A stretch of DNA of 64,000 bases from Primula veris (GCA_963682055.1 OY821745.1:13027501-13091500); one strand, 5' to 3'; positions 36,216 through 48,640 are shown, counted from the stretch's first letter. Translations and numbers: made by a program. Notes: generated by a model not told the origin, from the sequence alone.

Positions 36216-39200
36216 TCATTTAGATTCATAGTGACATACCCCTATATCACTTCTTAAAGATTCAAATTTGTTAGTATCAATGGGCTTTGTGAAAATATCA
36301 GCTAATTGTTTTTCAGTTGAAACATGTTCTAAAATTAAGCTTTTTCCTTCAACTAGTTCTCTGATAAAATGATGTCTTAGATCAATATGTTTAGTTCTGG
36401 AATGTTGAACTGGATTCTTTGCTAAATCTATAGCACTTTTGTTATCACAAAACAAAGTTAATATTTCTTTCTTAACATTATAGTCACTTAACATCTGTTT
36501 CATCCAAATAAGTTGAGTACATCCACTTCCAGCTGCAATATATTCTGCCTCAGCAGTAGATAAAGAAATGCAATTTTGCTTTTTACTAAACCAAGAAACA
36601 AGGTTGTTCCCAAAATAAAAACAACCACCAGAAGTACTCTTCCTATCATCTATATTTCCTGCCCAATCTGCATCACAGTAGCCACTCAGAAAATGGTTTG
36701 TGTCTTTAGAATACCATAGGCCTAGGTGAATTGTTCCTTTTACATACCTTAAGATCCTTTTGACAGCTAGAAGATGAGGTTTTAAAGGGTTTGCCTAATA
36801 CCTGGCACATACTCCTACACTTAAGCACAAATCTGGTCTACTAGCAGTTAAATAAAGCAGACTTCCAATCATGGATCTATAAAGACTAGGACAGACACTT
36901 TTACCTTTATCATATTTGGACAGTTTAAGGGTGGTACTCATAGGGGTTCTCTTCTCTTTACTTTCACTCAGACCAAACTTCTTAACCAGATTATCTGCAT
37001 ACTTACTCTGACATAGAAATATGCCTTTTTCATTCTGTTTAACTTGCAATCCTAGAAAGTAAGTTAATTCACCACCACCACTCATTTCAAATTCATTCTT
37101 CATATCAGAAATGAATTCATCTATCCTTTTATTAGAAGTGGAGCCAAATACAATGTCATCAACATAGATTTGAGCAATTATAATATCTTTTGTAGTTTTC
37201 TTAGTAAACAGAGTTTTATCAACTCCCCCTCTGTTAAAACCTTTTTCAATTAAGAACTTGGTTAATCTATCATACCAAGCTCTAGGAGCTTGCTTTAGAC
37301 CATACAAGGCCTTTTACAGCAAATAAACATGTTCAGGAAATTTAGGATCTTCAAATCCCTTAGGTTGACAAACATAAACCTCTTCATTAATCACACCATT
37401 CAGAAAAGCTCTCTTAATGTCAAGTTGAAACAATTTAAAATCATACAGACATGCAAGAGAGAGTAGCATTCTAATGGATTCAATTCTAGCTACAGGAGCA
37501 AATGTTTCATCAAAGTCAATTCCCTCAATTTGTGTATAGCCCTGAGCTACCAACCTGGCTTTATTCCTGATAATCACTCCATCTTCATCACTTTTATTTC
37601 TAAAGATCCATTTAGTCCCTATCACATTTTTATTAGAAGGTCTGGGTACTAAAGTCCATACATCATTTCTCTCAAATTGAGACAATTCATCCTGCATAGC
37701 TAAAATCCATTCACTATCTTCTAAAGCTTCTTTTATATTCTTAGGTTCTAACTGAGAAATATAACAAGCAAAGTGAACAACATTATTTCTTTTACCTCTG
37801 GTTTTCATACCTGAAGCTACTTCTCCTATGACATTGTCAAGAGAATGATTTTTCTGAATCCTTACATAGCGTGGCTTGCTTGTAGTTGGAATAGCAGATC
37901 CTCCTTCTTCTCCTTCAGATTCTATTGAATTCTGGGTTTCAACCTCAGTTCCAACCTCAATTTCAACCTCAGTTGTAACCTCAGTAGCAACTGGACTTCC
38001 AACCACTATGGGACTGCCTGTTTGCTGAATTTCTTCTTTCTCTTTTTCTGTAATCTCAGCTTGTTCATCATCACCTGTAATCTCATCAACAGTTTTTAGG
38101 TCATCAAATATCATATTATATGACTTCATGACACAATTTGTCCTTAAGTTAAAGACTCTAAAAGCTCTGCTGTTTTGAGCATAACCAAGAAATATCCCTT
38201 TATCACTCTTAGAATCAAACTTTACAAGATGCTCTCTTTCTTTAAGAATATAGCATACACATCCAAAAACTTGAAAGTACTTAACATTAGGTTTTATACC
38301 TTTCCATATCTCATAAGCAGTCATGGCAGTATCTTTAGTAATATAGACCCTATTTACAATATGACAAGTAGTGTTAACAGCTTCAGCCCAAAACCTTTTA
38401 GCAAGTTTTTTAGAATTAAGCATTACTCTAGCCATTTCTTGTATAGTTCTATTCTTTCTTTCAACTATGCCATTTTGCTGTGGAGTCTTTGGTGCTGAAA
38501 ACTCATGACTTATACCTAAGGAGTTGCAAAACTCTCTAAACTTGGTGTTTTCAAATTCAGTTCCATGATCACTTCTGATCCTAGCAATATTGCCACTGGT
38601 GGAACCTTTTTCAAGTTGCAGTTTTAAGCACAGAGTTTTAAAAAGATCAAAAGTTTCATATTTATCCTTTAAGAACACTATCCAAGAGTATCTAGAAAAG
38701 TCATCTACAACTACCAAAATGTACTTCTTGCCACCTATACTGGCAGTTTGCATAGGACTCATTAAGTCAATATGTAGAAGTTTTAGGACTCTCTTAGTGT
38801 AGATTTGACTGGTACTTTTGTGAATACTCTTTGTTTGTTTGCCAACAGCACAATCCCAACAGACACTTTGAGTTTTAGCACTTAGTTTAGGAATACCTCT
38901 TATTAATTCCTTTTTAACAAGCTTATTTAAGGTTTTGTAATTCACATGACCAAGTCTTTTATGCCAAATATCAACATTATTAGTAATAGCTTGATTACAC
39001 CTATTCTGAGGCAATTCTTTTTCAGCTTTTTCAAACACATAGCAGCTGTTGGTTGATCTAACTCCAGTCATGACTAAATCATTATTAAGATCAGTAATTA
39101 AACATAACAATCATGTTGTTGTCACATAGTTGACTGATACTAATAAGATTAGCTTTTAGACCATCTACAAGAAAAACATCAGTAATATCAGGCATTCCAG

Positions 39201-39456
39201 GTTTGTTTAAGGTACCTTTACCAACAATTTTACCTGTATCTCCACCTCCAAACACAACCGTGTTTCCTGTAAGACTAATGACATTTTTTAGGAGACTTGC
39301 AGTACCTGTCATGTGCTTAGAGCAACCACTGTCAAAATACCAATCATTAGAAGTAACAGCATTTAAAGAAGTGATAACAGCTTTGTTATTAGCAATTAAG
39401 GTAGATTTTTCTTTAACTTTCCAGACCCAGTTCAATTTTTTATTGACAGAAGCCAA
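36216..39456 (-). pseudogene. pol of the Sirevirus-like element (PR, IN, RT, RNase H)
   Basis: Reading leftward: protease region with FDSGCSKHMTG (about 39340) and LKANLISISQLCD, a frame change near 39100, then integrase. Integrase has WHKRLGHVNY, the CWDC zinc region, HIDLMSP, RSDHGTEF and PQQNGIVERKNR, so all catalytic acidic residues are present. Reverse transcriptase includes QLDIKRAFLNG and YVDDIVFGS (about 37160). RNase H includes YCDADWAG and a final LADIFTKPID (about 36280). Two nonsense codons interrupt RT and RNase H: TAA at 37314-37316 in place of a lysine codon just before ALYGLKQAPRAW, and TAG near 36795 in place of a glutamine. Between integrase and RT there is a run of Val-x-Thr/Glu tetrapeptides encoded by the 12-bp motif (37935-38004). 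The polyprotein would be non-functional as it stands. Confidence 0.93.
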
Positions 39457-41070
39457 CCAGTTTTTCTGAGAAATATACTTTCTGTTCCTCTTTAAATAAC
39501 ATTGGATTTCTAAATGACCAGGTTTTTTTACAGAAATTACACATCTTCAACCTAAACTTAGTTTTCTCCTCAAGGCTATTCAGTTTTTTCTTGTTAGCAG
39601 GATTCTGTTTATTCCTGGTTGCAACTTTGGTTGTAACTGAGCTTCTAACCTTATTGTCAAAAACATGAGTTTTATTCCTGGTTGCAACTTTGGTTGCAAC
39701 TGGGCTTCTAACCTTATTATCAAAAACATGAGATTCAGCTTTAGCAACAGCTTTAACAAAGGTAGTTTTTCCTGTGCCTTCATAATCAAAGTAGCCTAAC
39801 CCACTGTTATCTTTAGACCCTCTAGAATAGGACAACATGTCATCTAATTTTTCTGAAGCAGAAACATTCAGCAGTTTTATTTTCTTTTTGGTTTCAGTAA
39901 GTTCAGCCAGTTGTATGTTAAGCTGCTCAGTAAGACTTTTAACCTCATCCTTTAGATTAACATTAAGTTTGTTTATGATCAAGGATTGCTTACTCAGACA
40001 TTGATACTTTTCATAAAGGACAAGATATTGCTGAGTAATGTTTTCATCAGAAGGTTCTTCCTCATCACTGCTATAGGTTTTAAGAGCAGTTGTAACTATG
40101 GTTGAAACAGACTCACAGTCACTTTCATAAGTAAGTTCTTTTTCAGTGATTATTCCCATAAAATTAACAAAGTTAGAATCATCCTCTTCATCACTGTTGC
40201 TCTCAGAATCACTATCACTGTGAGTGGTTATATAAGCATTTTTGTTTCTTTTTAAAGTGTTTGCACACTCAGACTGAATGTGACCAAAACCTCTACATTC
40301 TCTGCATTGAATCTCTCTAGGCTTGTAATCTTTGTTATCCTTCTCTTTTGGATTCCACTTTCCTGTAGAGTTATTATTAAACCTATATTCTGACTTAAAT
40401 TGATTATACATTTTCTGAAAGTTTTTAGAAGTACCAGTATCATCATGTTTTTTCTTATAGAACTTTTTGTAAACCTTTTTTGCAAAGAAGGCTAGCTGTT
40501 CTTCATCAGTCATTTTTTCACAGACCTTAGGTTCAGATTTATTAGCCTGAAAGACTATTTCCTTTTCTGGTCTTTTATGTTTGAAGAATTTTAGCTCATG
40601 AGTGCTTAGATTTCCTATAAGTTCTTCAAGTTTAAGATTATCTAAGTCTGTTGATTCTTCAATAGCTATAACCTTAATTTCAAACCTTTCTGGAAGTGAC
40701 CTTAGAGTTTTCTTAACAAGTTTTGCATCACTATATTTTTCACCTAAGGTTCCAGCTTGATGGGCAATATGGCAAATTCTACCATTAAATTGTTCAATGG
40801 TTTCATCTTCCTCCATTCTTAAGTTTTCAAATTGAGTAGTTAACTGTTGGAGTTTGAAAGCTTTTACTTTAACAGTTCCTTCAAAAGTTACTTGCAAAAT
40901 ATCCCATGCCTCTTTGGCAGTTTCACAGTGAGAGATATACCTGAACATACTGAGAGTTACACCAGCAAAGATCAAGTTTATGGCTGTTGAATTGGCACTT
41001 GATTTTTTGTCTTCATCAGCAGACCATTTGTCTTCAGGTATATAAACCAGTTCACCTTCACCATCAATGG

Positions 41071-42233
41071 TGTTGGCCCGTGTGGCTAAACCTTAGAGGG
41101 GGGGTGAATAAGGTTTCTAGGCGTTTTTGGCCTAATTAAACTTAAGTGTAACTAACCACCCAACTATCGCAAGTTTAAGCTTATTGCGTGTTAACAAGGA
41201 ATAATGAAATGCTAGAATTACTAAACGCAAGCAATAAACTAAGCAATAATATATTTGCGGAAAGTAAAAGCAAGGAAAGAAAATGACACCGTGATTTTAT
41301 AGAGGTTCGGCAAACGGCCTACGTCCTCTCCTCGGTACTACCGAGTATTTCACTAAAAAATCTTCTTGCGGATAGTACAATCCTATCGAGCTAATCAACC
41401 GATTAAGCTCCCCCTCACTTTATGAGTGTCCCGAAATGAAAAGATCTAGAGCTTTTAAGCAACTCGCTTACAAAGCCTCTACCCGATCACTCGCTCACAA
41501 ATGAGTTTATAAAATACTCGTTACAATTTTGTTACAATAATATAACTACACTCACTATTTTATTGCTTCTAAATAAGCTAATTGGTGAGATTGAAGATGT
41601 TTGAGCTTGACTCTCTTTTTCTTCAATTTTCCCTCTTTTTGAATATATGCACCAAAATGGTGATATTTAGGGTTTTGTATGTAGGGATTGAAGGATAATA
41701 ATAGGTGTATTGATTGGTGTTTATGGAAGAGAGATTGGGTTGGTTTATATAGACCAAAAGTCTGTTTTTCTGTATATGACAATTAGAAGTGGTTGAGGCT
41801 GTTTTAAGCTATTTTCCAGAAAAAGCTGAAAAGCTGTTTTCGAAATCTGTAGAAAACGATCGGTCGTTTTCTACAGTCGATCGGTCGATTTTCACCAGTC
41901 GATCGGTCGTTTCTGAAAAACGATCGGTCGTTTTTCTTGTGAACTCTCTGGAAGAAATTGGTACAAAAACGATCGGTCGTTTTTGTCCAGTCGATCGGTC
42001 GATGTTGTCCTGGTCTTGCAAACCTTCGAAAGCTTGTAGCTTCTTCGTTTTAGCTCCGATTTTGGTTCCGCTTGAACCTATGGCTTCGTTATCGAATGCT
42101 CTATCATTTAAAGACCTGAAATATACGTTTTCTATTTTTGGACAAGACAAGCATTATATCATCAAAATCGTAAAATCATTAAACGCATAATCAAAGTTAT
42201 AATCAAAATCATTATTGAACTCTAAGTTCAACA
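41071..42233 (-). mobile_element. Solo LTR nested in the Sirevirus gag
   Basis: It runs from TGTTGGCCC (41071) to GTTCAACA (42233), with TG...CA ends on either strand, and is flanked by exact AATGG (41066-41070 and 42234-42238). No coding domain, primer site or purine tract lies within it, so it is best read as a solo LTR left by recombination. Removing it together with one AATGG restores collinear gag. Shared layout with the host element's LTR (a CCTACGTC...CCTCGG block near 41317-41335 versus GCTACGTCTCCGG) suggests a related Copia family in the same minus orientation; that is inference. It contains six CGATCGGTCG motifs at 41857-42001. Confidence 0.9.
41857..42001. repeat. Six copies of CGATCGGTCG
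   Basis: Copies start at 41857, 41878, 41900, 41921, 41970 and 41992. Flanks alternate between AAAA...TTTT and CAGT...ATTT types. CpG density is far above that of surrounding DNA. Confidence 0.95.
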
Positions 42234-42440
42234 AATGGCAGTTAGAGCCTCCCATCCATACATCACAGTTTTCCATACATGTTCATTTTGTTGTTTAATG
42301 AAAGACCTCATTCTGATTTTCCATACTCCATAGTTGACTCCTCCTTCAAGCAATGGTGGTTTGTTAAATGCGTTTCCTTCCCTCATTAAGTCCATCTTCA
42401 CTAGAACATAGGATCCACACTAAGTAAGATCTAGTGTAAA

Positions 42441-42454
42441 GCTCTGATACCAAT
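42441..42454 (-). other. Primer-binding site of the Sirevirus-like element
   Basis: The - strand reads ATTGGTATCAGAGC directly after the 5' LTR end. The TGGTATCAGAGC core is the usual complement of initiator methionine tRNA. Confidence 0.88.
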
Positions 42455-43685
42455 TGAAATTCCTATCCGCTGTTCTAGTTGCAGTTTTGCAGTAAGGTTC
42501 CAAGTGAGGTTGCAACCGCAGTTGGAACCAAGTGTATTAATGGACATAACTGTGTAAAGTTAAATGTACTTGAAATAAATCTCACGCACATTTAACAACG
42601 GAGTTCACCTAACTAGGCTACGTCTCCGGGGCACTTACCCAGATTATGATATTATAAAAAGCTTACAATATAGGATTCAAGTCTTAATGAAAAACTCTCA
42701 GACTCCCTCTAGGTTTTTCTGCCTATCTCTATATTGCTCCTACTTTTATAACTATCAATTATAAATCAATGGCATCCCACCATTGTTTTCTTTTGAAAGC
42801 TCTTTGTGTATTCTCTCTAGAATGAGTTCTTTATAATTTAGAACACAAACTTTTTATAAGCTAAGTTATCAACTATATATTCAAGTAAAAACAATTTTCT
42901 TGCTTGAAGATCTTGATGATTGCTTTTGACTCTTTTTGATTGGCTTGAATCTCTCCATATATCATGAGACTGTCCAACGTGAGATTGACTCCAATCTTCT
43001 AAAGATAGAACCTGTTGATAATAGCTTGGAAATAGGAGTTAGTCTTTTCCTTTAATAAGGAAACATACAAGACAATATCTTTTAGAGATAATATCTTTGA
43101 AACTACATATGAAATATTAACTCCATATTTCTTTCAATCTTAAAACGAATCATACTGATTTTGATAAGGAACAAAGATCGAAACATGTAATAAGGATTTG
43201 CATAATAATAGAGATATAGTATTTTCCTATGTAAAGGAAACACATCTCTATAAACTAATCTCCTTATATCTATTTAGGAAACATCTTCCTTATTACTTTT
43301 GATATTCTCAATAATCATAAACTAAACATTTAAGAGCATATGAGAATATAACCTGCATACTTTAAAACAAATAATTACCATTAAAGAATAGTTATGCAGA
43401 TTAATAGAACAAGACAGAATTATGCAGAACAGCAGGTTGGAACTGTGGTTGCAACTGAGGTTACAACATTTACTTGAAACCATACACGCTGTCTTAGCAG
43501 GTTGTAACTGTGGTTGCAACATTGCTTGAAACCTGTCAACACTTGTCTCAGTAGGTTGTAACTGAGGTTGCAACATTACTTGAAACCTAACAACACTGTC
43601 TTAGTTCTTAAACAAACAGTTAGGATTATTAAGTAAAAACCAATAGACAACAAATAGTATTTAGACCAGAAATCTGGTCCTAACA
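42455..43685 (-). repeat. 5' LTR of the Sirevirus-like element
   Basis: Same length as the 3' LTR. It carries the same motif clusters, with point differences (for example the second unit reads GTTGGAACC here and GTTGCAACC in the other LTR). Confidence 0.95.
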
Positions 43686-43690
43686 GACAT

Positions 43691-46600
43691 GTCGTTCGAT
43701 CAATGGGAACCAGTTCACTTGAAAAGCAAAACTAGTGTTTTTCGAACATTTCGTTTCGATACAAAGTTTGTGCTTGCGCATACCATAAAAATATAAATTA
43801 GTCGTTTTATATGATAACTAATTCAGAATTCCCAACATATGTTGGATGCCATATATGATGAGAAAAATCGCAAAACATACTTGCGAAATGAGTATTTAGA
43901 CAATGATGTTATTCCGTCACCACATGTTAGTCATCTTGTTGTGTGAGCATGTGATGACCATTTTTTTTTGGATGCCATCTTTGATGAGTAAAACATGAGT
44001 TTGTTGTTATTCACGAAATGAAGGCTAAGGCGTTGATTTTATTCTGTCATCACATTTGAGACGCGATGACGTCTATGGTGAACAAATGTCTGAAATTGAT
44101 ATATTGGAGCGATCTTTCAACAAAAATACTAGCTTGAAAATTGTATTCCATAAACAGTATGGTGAATTTATATTTACCCTATTCCTTCATCGCCCATCTG
44201 TTTATGGATGAGAAAATGCCCCAATGAGCAGGTTTAATCATATTGGGTCAATGGCGAATTGTTTTCCTGATATTAATGCTCTACATGGATATTTTTTTTC
44301 CACGAATCGAGAACCGACACAAGTGTTATTTGTCTCGAATTGTCGCGATCCCGACAATCGCCTAACCAAGCGAGTTTTAGACAATCGTAAAAAATCGAAG
44401 ACCTGTGGCTTCAAGACAGTCCTTGAAATGAACAATATGGTCAGTTGTCCCAAAGCAAGAGATAATGCTCAATGAGCCAACTCTATGCTATAAAAACAAA
44501 GGTTATGTATGGTTACTCCTTAAATAGTTCAAAACTATTACAAATGGGAAAAAGCCGAAGCTAATGTGGTTTAAGCTAACTGAAATGAAAATCTCGAGAC
44601 CCCCGATTTTGTGGATCAAATAAGTTTGGTACCTTTCTTTATTGATTTTGATAATTTATTGAGCCGGATTTTCACTCATCTGGATTATGTTTTTCCATTT
44701 GGATTATGATTTTTCCATTTGAACCATACTTTTGGATTATGGTTTGCCTATTTACAAAATTTCTCAAAATAATTTAAAGTATTTTGAGCAAATTTCTATC
44801 AAAATGTGACCAAACTTTAAATTATCAATCTTTATGGCAATACATGTGGAGTAGTTGGTTGTCTGAAAATAGTGGATAACAGTGTACCACATAATTTCAC
44901 CAACTATTTGCCTAATGTGTCTTTCGTGACAATGATTATGGACATGTCCTTCCAAATCAAAATCTTTGGTAAAACCAAAATGATTTGTCAAATATGAGGC
45001 CTTATACTCCTTTAGGTCATGTCGTACCTTATTGAGTAATAAGATATTCGAGAAAACCAGTGATATCTGGTAATAGCTCATGAAAGAACTGAAATTTCTT
45101 TACATAGCCTCCACTCAATACGACCAAAATCGTACTTTAGAGGAGCTGAAATGTCTTTCAAGTGGTTTCTAGCACATTTTTTTAAAGCATTTAAAGTTTT
45201 CTTATCATTTTGCCTGTCGTCGATTGATAAAGGATTTATATGCTAAGACATAATTGTCTGTACTATCATTCACTTGTTGTCGATTGATAAGAGCATTTTG
45301 ATATTGTGGCATTGACCGGATGAGATATTCCCGGGTAAAAAGACGATGCTTGATTTATAATCGCATCGCATTTGCATTCTCTTTGAGGATATATTTCGTG
45401 ATTAATCCAAAATTCATGCTACTAATGCTCTTTTTGAAAGACTAGTATGTGTAAATATCATGAAATGGACTCATAGAATTCATGTAAAGAACTGAAGGAG
45501 TTTTGTGGACTTATCCAACTATAAGACGGACCATTAAAGATTTATGGTTATGGTTGATGCATCGACAATATGGTCACATGATTATTGTTATCTACAGAAA
45601 TACAGCATTTCCTAAACTTTTAGCTCTATCATTAAGTTGTTGACTCATGATCCGGATTATCCTGAAAAGTCTAGTCGACTTGATAATGCCGAAGAGTAAG
45701 AATCGAAATTTTGATTTGAATTACATGAGTTTGGAAATTGAAATTGAACATCATGTCAATTATGTTCAGACCCAAATGGACTCACGAAAAGTTTGATGAT
45801 GCGACTGTAAATGATTGCACGCACCTCTTGGTCTTGCGCACCAAGATTTATATTTCCGTGTGGGGTTATGATATTCTGTTGCATTGGTCTGTTATGAGGC
45901 CCATAGACACTCAAACACTATATGCGTACCAGCTGGTTACTGGTTATGAGGCAAAAGTCTCATTTTAACGTGTGTTTGGAGTGATTAGTTAATATTTTGA
46001 TTGAGCCGCTATAGCATTCAAAATATGGACTTCTGAAGGGGACATAAGTCGATTATGAATTCCCTGCCTATCATTTGATAGAGTAACATTGAAAAGCGAT
46101 CTCTTTACCGCATGATATGTGGAAGTGACATCGCTAAGACTATTCTCTCCGTCGTTAGGGCTGGGCGAAAACCAAAAAAACCGAACCGGACCGATAACCG
46201 AACCGAAAAAGACCGAAACCGAAAAATCGAAAATTTTTTGGGTCGGTTTCTGTTTTCAATAAAACCTAACCGAAACCAAAAAAAACCGAAAAAACCGAAA
46301 CTGGACCGAAAAAAACCAGTCCAGTTCGGTCCAAAAAATAAAAAGACCGAAACCGAAAAAAACCAAACCGAAAAATATGCTCGGTTTCGGTTTTGCTAAA
46401 AACTGAACAGAAACGGACCGAAACCAGCCCTACCCGTCGTTAGGGGGAGATATGCATGTGAACGTTAATAAGGAACGACGTGATGTAACGTGACTTTCCC
46501 ACTAAGTCTTAGCTTGATCCCCAAACTACACTTAGTGATAAGTAAGTGTGGAGACTCCCCCAAGTCTAAATAAGTGCTAGACGCACTTGACAATTTATGA

Positions 46601-48060
46601 AATGTCACGAGATCATTTATACCTGCTGCAATTATGTTTGCAAGGAAAGATGTCCATGTCAGACGCCGTGTTCCTGTTGTTACACATTGCTTTGGCCGAA
46701 CCCGCCAAGCGAATGGCGCTGTTGTCGGCTGTCCAGTCTGTCATCCTTCCCAAGATACGAGAAAGTTGACCGGTTCTTAATTCGTTCAGCTAGTGGAGAG
46801 GTGAACTGAAACTCGTTTGTCGCACGAGATTATAAAGAATCAAGGAGATGTGTGATTTCCTCCTCATCCTAAGAATCTTGAAATATCTGTCGATCATGCT
46901 AGCTTAGACGATATTGATGCCAAACGAGACTGTCATCCATTACTTGTTCATATATTCAGTGACGACTGATAATATGAGCAAATTATAACGCGAAACCATG
47001 AACTGTTGCCTGAGTCAACGTAGAACAGACTGGCCTAATGGAAACTTACAATCCAAGTAGACTCCTTAGCGAAAGTGTGTTCAGACCTGTAGCTCCAACA
47101 CCACCAATGTTAAACCAGTTTGTTTATTTGGTTATTCGTAAGGAATAGTGATAAAAATAATGAGACTGTATCAGTGTTCGCCTAGTAGCTCAAGGCTTCC
47201 CTCACATCTTGGAATTGATTACAAGATGGTTTATTTTCTCATAATGAACGTTATAACGGTCACCTACTTTATCAGTTTAGTAGTTTCCGAAAAACTGAGT
47301 ATGCAGCATGTCAGTGTGGTCACGGTTTTATCTCTATGGAGATTTAGACAAAGAGATGTAGATGAAGGTTCATGTGTGACTTCATGTGCTTGAATCAAAT
47401 AGTTCCTGACAATGGAACATGTTCTCAATTAACTAAGACATTCACTATATGGATTATAAAATCCGAGCGGAGGCGGTATCCCACTTAAGTGATTAACTGA
47501 TCGGCTTGGGATACGTAAAGACACGTTTTATGCCCTTGCATGTTTTATTACGCAATCTACTTTTGGATTTGCCTTCAAGATGAAGGATCTTGGGAAGACA
47601 CTGTAGTGACTGGGCCTGATGATCAAGTCCCGTAAAAATTAAATCTAAGTTCATGATTCAGACTATACCCAGAAGGTGTTATGACGTTTTAGTCATCAGC
47701 ACTCTAATTCGTCAGATGCTCCCATAATCGTTCAATCACTAGACATTGATATAGACCCGGTCCGTCCCTGATGAGACGATGAAGAGATATTGAACCATTA
47801 TGTTTATATCTAAGTACAATAAACGCATCATTGTACTTGGTCTTATGTGCTAGGACGAACAACTCGTCTGCTATGAATGGTATAGCTCGACCGGTTTTAG
47901 CTACAAATCAAGGCTGTTTACCATAATTTGGCTATTAATGGTTGGTATATGGATGGGGTTCTGATAGGATGTATGGATGACATTCGGCATGCTTTTAAGA
48001 TTATAATGGATGAAGGCCCTGATTTTGATATTACCATGGTGGTCTGTTGGGGAGAATAGA
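43691..48060 (+). pseudogene. Ancient Copia remnant, heavily decayed
   Basis: Short collinear protein echoes are readable across several frames. A gag-like EMKAKALIF segment lies near 44010. MVDASTIWSHD and HDPDYPEK, from an integrase core of the VDASTRWSH type, lie at about 45550-45680. ISVWGYDILLHWS and YQLVTGYEAKVS, from the integrase end, lie at about 45850-45960. After the embedded MITE, a TLGGD-like segment and ESQRRTDWPNG-like RT start lie near 47000-47040. ARSSRLPSHLGIDYK lies near 47185 and VVSEKLSMQHVSVVT at about 47280. A DPVRP...DDEE block is near 47750. No LTR pair was found. It is the oldest Copia here. It probably was the target of the Sirevirus-like insertion, since gag-like sequence starts immediately beyond the GACAT repeat. 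Confidence 0.7.
46156..46432 (+). mobile_element. hAT-type MITE rich in CCGAAA units, complete
   Basis: Ends TAGGGCTGGGC and CCAGCCCTA are inverted. Flanks TCCGTCGT (46148-46155) and CCCGTCGT (46433-46440) form an 8-bp target duplication with one mismatch. The interior is an irregular CCGAAA array ending in inverse TCGGTTTCGGTTTT. It interrupts the old Copia remnant. Confidence 0.85.
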
Positions 48061-48640
48061 GAGTTGGGATTTGCGAATGGTGTTCCTTTTTATTCTACTT
48101 CTGTTAAAAATAGAAGCTCAAAAAACACAACAACAACAAAGCAAATATTCCGACTATTAAGTCGTAAACCAAGAGAAAGAGTATAGGTAAGGGCTTTACA
48201 GCCAAATATTAATGAAGAAAGATCATTAAAAGAGCCTTTTACTTTGAAAAATTTACCCATTAGCCAAATTTAATTTTTTGAACATTTATATACACTAAAT
48301 CTGGAAAAAAAAAAATCACCTTCAAGACCTCTAATTAAATCTTTACTTAATTTAATATTTGTATATCTCACACCAAAATAGAACTTTCATAGCAAATCTC
48401 TTTTCTTTTCTCTTTTCTTCCTCTATTTTGAAAGCACCTATGCCATCTGGCCCATTCGGATCAAATGGTTTGATCCGGATCAATGTCAGGAATTCTGATT
48501 TTCTTACTTTATTTTGACGATTTCTTCTTTTCTTCTTGGTCTTGACTTGATTTGACCAAATATAAACTTCTTTATTCTTCTTTTCGGGTCGTTAAAGACG
48601 TTCTTCAATTTTCCATCTTTACTCATTTGATATTCTCATA
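48061..48640. other. Intergenic, no gene recognised
   Basis: AT-rich with T/C-rich patches around 48400-48620. No ORF, RNA or repeat ends were identified. Confidence 0.4.

Larger units (their letters stand above)
39440..42395 (-). pseudogene. gag of the Sirevirus-like element, split by a solo LTR
   Basis: Gag starts at ATG 42395-42393 (MDLMREGNAF...) and runs with NYGVWKIRMRSFIKQQ to 42239. There the 1163-bp solo LTR and its duplicated AATGG intervene. The same protein resumes at 41065 and continues to 39440. The second part has an AKEAWDILQVTFEGT segment, a CCHC knuckle CRECRGFGHIQSEC (about 40300), a Ser/Asp/Glu-rich tract (about 40180-40230) and a coiled-coil-like stretch (about 39890-40020). 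A 63-bp in-frame tandem duplication (39617 and 39680) carries the 12-bp motif. Gag ends in a different frame from protease, with an overlap near 39440-39456. That may be a natural frameshift arrangement or a mutation. Confidence 0.92.
32336..43685 (-). mobile_element. Sirevirus-like Copia element, 11.35 kb, with extra ORF
   Basis: Two 1231-bp LTRs (32336-33566 and 42455-43685) and an exact 5-bp target duplication GACAT (32331-32335, 43686-43690) define it. On the - strand the order is 5' LTR, primer site, gag, pol, an extra ORF, purine tract, 3' LTR. The large size, long gag with a CRECRGFGHIQSEC knuckle, FDSGCSKHMTG protease, env-like-position ORF and repeated purine tracts fit the Sirevirus genus. 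By eye the LTRs differ at roughly 20-25 positions with no net length change, so the insertion is moderately young. Gag is interrupted by a solo LTR, and pol has two nonsense codons and two frame changes. Confidence 0.95.

Noticed and set aside
39440..39456. Programmed gag-pol frameshift site in the Sirevirus-like element
   Set aside because: The overlap exists, but I see no clear slippery heptamer. With other lesions nearby, mutation is equally likely.
41789..42190. Overlapping ORFs on both strands rich in DRS and RSF repeats
   Set aside because: They are translations of the CGATCGGTCG array in a solo LTR.
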